DNA from: Syntrophobacterales bacterium | GTDB lineage: Bacteria > Desulfobacterota > Syntrophobacteria > BM002 | Assembly: GCA_030601545.1 (NCBI GenBank) | Contig: JAUVTM010000110.1 | Span: 1 to 7,132, forward strand | Length of the DNA: 7,132 nt | Direction: 5' to 3' | Shown here: in pieces, positions 6,365-7,132 of the stretch | Position numbering within the stretch: the stretch's first letter is position 1 | Layout of the letters: each line of letters starts with the position of its first letter | The notes under the pieces: generated by a model | The model's input: the letters and a program-made list of their open reading frames with translations, nothing else | What the model was told of the DNA's origin: nothing | Databases searched by the model: none | Made by a program: the position numbers and the translations under genes

Positions 6365-6480
6365 AGCGGCATGTTATGATCCGCTACCGATCTCTGTGTG
6401 ACAACCATATGGGCAAAGCCCTGAGAGAAACTCTCGTAGCTTTTTTGCTCTGCAGTCGCGGAATTTGGTATGCTGTGTGC
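6358..6480 (+). pseudogene. Frameshifted remnant of the CFI-box C terminus
   Basis: The propeller frame ends at TAG 6362-6364, just after CFIATAAHG. In the frame one base away, reading from 6358 gives PVERHVMI and, further on, NHMGKAL. These resemble the continuation usually seen in CFI-box proteins (a G-x-P..HV.ILR..RD..L..N..GKA.. pattern). Adding one base in the run ACCCGG near 6356-6360 would restore a continuous HGTPVERHVM. Downstream, similarity fades and appears to need further small indels, so the tail seems decayed. A sequencing error cannot be excluded for the first shift. Confidence 0.5.
6445..6474 (+). promoter_or_regulatory. Possible promoter for the cyclic-nucleotide-binding gene
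   Basis: TTGCTC (6445-6450) is separated by 18 bases from TATGCT (6469-6474), which is preceded by TGG at 6466-6468, an extended -10 arrangement. A transcript from about 6481 would have a leader of roughly 55 bases before ATG 6537. Matches are moderate and judged by eye. Confidence 0.4.
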
Positions 6481-6536
6481 ATATTGAAAACTCCACTCCG
6501 AGGAAGACAGGGGGAAAGTCGGAGAGGAGAGTAGCC

Positions 6537-7010
6537 ATGGACGAAGTGGCCAAATTCTTGTCTGAATCAGTGATGTGCAAAGACTTTGATGCCGATGAGG
6601 TTGAGAAGCTCGCCAAGATATGTAAGTCCATCCGATTCAACTCTGGAGACGTCATCGTGGCCGAAGATGCCCGCGGGCGAGACCTCTACTTCGTCAAGAG
6701 TGGGAGGGCGCAAATTAACCTCAGCGGTCCCTCCTCACGAGACGACGCAGGAACCATTAGTAAAATTCTTCCCGGTCAGGTGTTTGGGGAGTTGGGCTTC
6801 ATAGATGGTGCCCGGCGATCCACCTGGGTGATAGCCGTCGACGAGTTAGAGGTACTTCAACTCGCCTGGGAGGACTTTTCCCAACTAACCGAGAGCAATA
6901 CAACGATTGCTTATAAGTTCATCTATAATCTGGCCCTGGTCATTGCCGAGCGGCTCCGAGATACCACCATGTCATTAAGCAACCTTCTGGGAGTGCGAGG
7001 GAGGTACTAG
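6537..7010 (+). CDS. Stand-alone cyclic nucleotide-binding domain protein
   Basis: The 157 residues consist almost entirely of one CRP-type cyclic nucleotide-binding domain. Visible are GDVIVAEDARGRDLYFVKSGRAQI (37-60, split here as GDVI, then LYFVKSG) and the phosphate-binding cassette FGELGFIDGARRSTWVIA (83-100). The sugar-contacting G84-E85-L86 and the phosphate-contacting R94-S95 match the GEL...RS pattern of E. coli CRP, so ligand binding is likely. The chain ends after the long C helix, with no helix-turn-helix or catalytic domain, so it cannot act as an ordinary CRP/FNR regulator. It may pass a cAMP or cGMP signal by protein-protein contact. ATG 6537 is chosen because AGGAGA (6525-6530) precedes it by six bases. 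It shares direction with the propeller gene 172 bases upstream but probably has its own promoter. The partner is unknown. Confidence 0.87.
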   Translation: MDEVAKFLSESVMCKDFDADEVEKLAKICKSIRFNSGDVIVAEDARGRDLYFVKSGRAQINLSGPSSRDDAGTISKILPGQVFGELGFIDGARRSTWVIAVDELEVLQLAWEDFSQLTESNTTIAYKFIYNLALVIAERLRDTTMSLSNLLGVRGRY

Positions 7011-7024
7011 CCCGGATATTTCAT
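7010..7024 (+). repeat. Second full copy of the palindrome-end sequence
   Basis: GCCCGGATATTTCAT is identical over 15 bases to the right terminus of the 4713-4892 palindrome (read on the minus strand). Its first base is the last base of the TAG stop of the cyclic-nucleotide-binding gene. Beyond it, CTTCGCTGCT faintly recalls the TTGCTG segment of the element. The remaining bases to 7132 show no matching inverted end, so any full element would extend past the window or is degraded. Confidence 0.6.
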
Positions 7025-7132
7025 ACCTTCGCTGCTCCAACATCCCACCGCCTTCGAGCTTACCCCATTACTCCATTGCGTCCGCAGTCTGTCTGTGCTT
7101 AGATTGAAACCGTGACATGGATTTCTCCTCAG

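Noticed and set aside
7090..7111. CTTAGATTGAAAC resembling the ATTGAAAC end of many CRISPR repeats
   Set aside because: Only one copy is present, it lacks the usual palindromic part, and no second repeat is visible before the window ends.
7068..7118. Minus-strand 16-codon ORF preceded by GAGGAG
   Set aside because: The ribosome binding site is good, but the ORF is very short, unrecognised and at the window edge; chance is the simplest explanation.

Overview
The window reads as bacterial chromosome from an uncultured Gram-negative anaerobe. Desulfobacterota or a close relative is my best guess. The grounds are family-level: a long-form HflX with an extra N-terminal domain, an AMP-forming phenylacetate-CoA ligase of the kind found in amino-acid-degrading anaerobes, and an exported YVTN beta-propeller ending in an anchor-type domain and a CFI-box. 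No marker gene proves the taxon.

The left half (1-4440) is ordinary chromosome. It holds the possible last codons of an upstream gene (1-33), phenylacetate-CoA ligase (46-1344), about 250 bases of repeat-rich spacer (1345-1598) with a REP-like hairpin and two low-complexity tracts, then hflX (1599-3242). Convergent with hflX is ribF (minus strand, 4192-3239), and the two stop codons overlap. A self-contained tRNA-Leu(CAG) unit follows, with a consensus-like promoter, the tRNA and a rho-independent terminator (4254-4436).

The right half (4440-7132) looks like accessory DNA. It has a non-coding stretch with one possible 25-codon ORF, then a 180-bp element (4713-4892) that is an imperfect palindrome along its whole length. 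Directly after it comes an exported seven-bladed YVTN beta-propeller protein (4916-6364), richer in A+T than its neighbours. Its C-terminal CFI-box appears broken by a frameshift. A stand-alone cyclic-nucleotide-binding protein follows (6537-7010). A 14-15-base sequence found at both ends of the palindrome recurs near 4487 and at the stop codon of the last gene (7010), so the right half is dotted with copies of one repeat family.

The genes do not form one pathway: aromatic acid activation, ribosome rescue, flavin cofactor synthesis and tRNA supply are independent. The two strongest observations are that hflX has no canonical start codon where its conserved N terminus begins (an ATC sits at ideal distance from a strong Shine-Dalgarno sequence), and that the palindromic element lies immediately upstream of the propeller gene, apparently separating it from a normal ribosome binding site.
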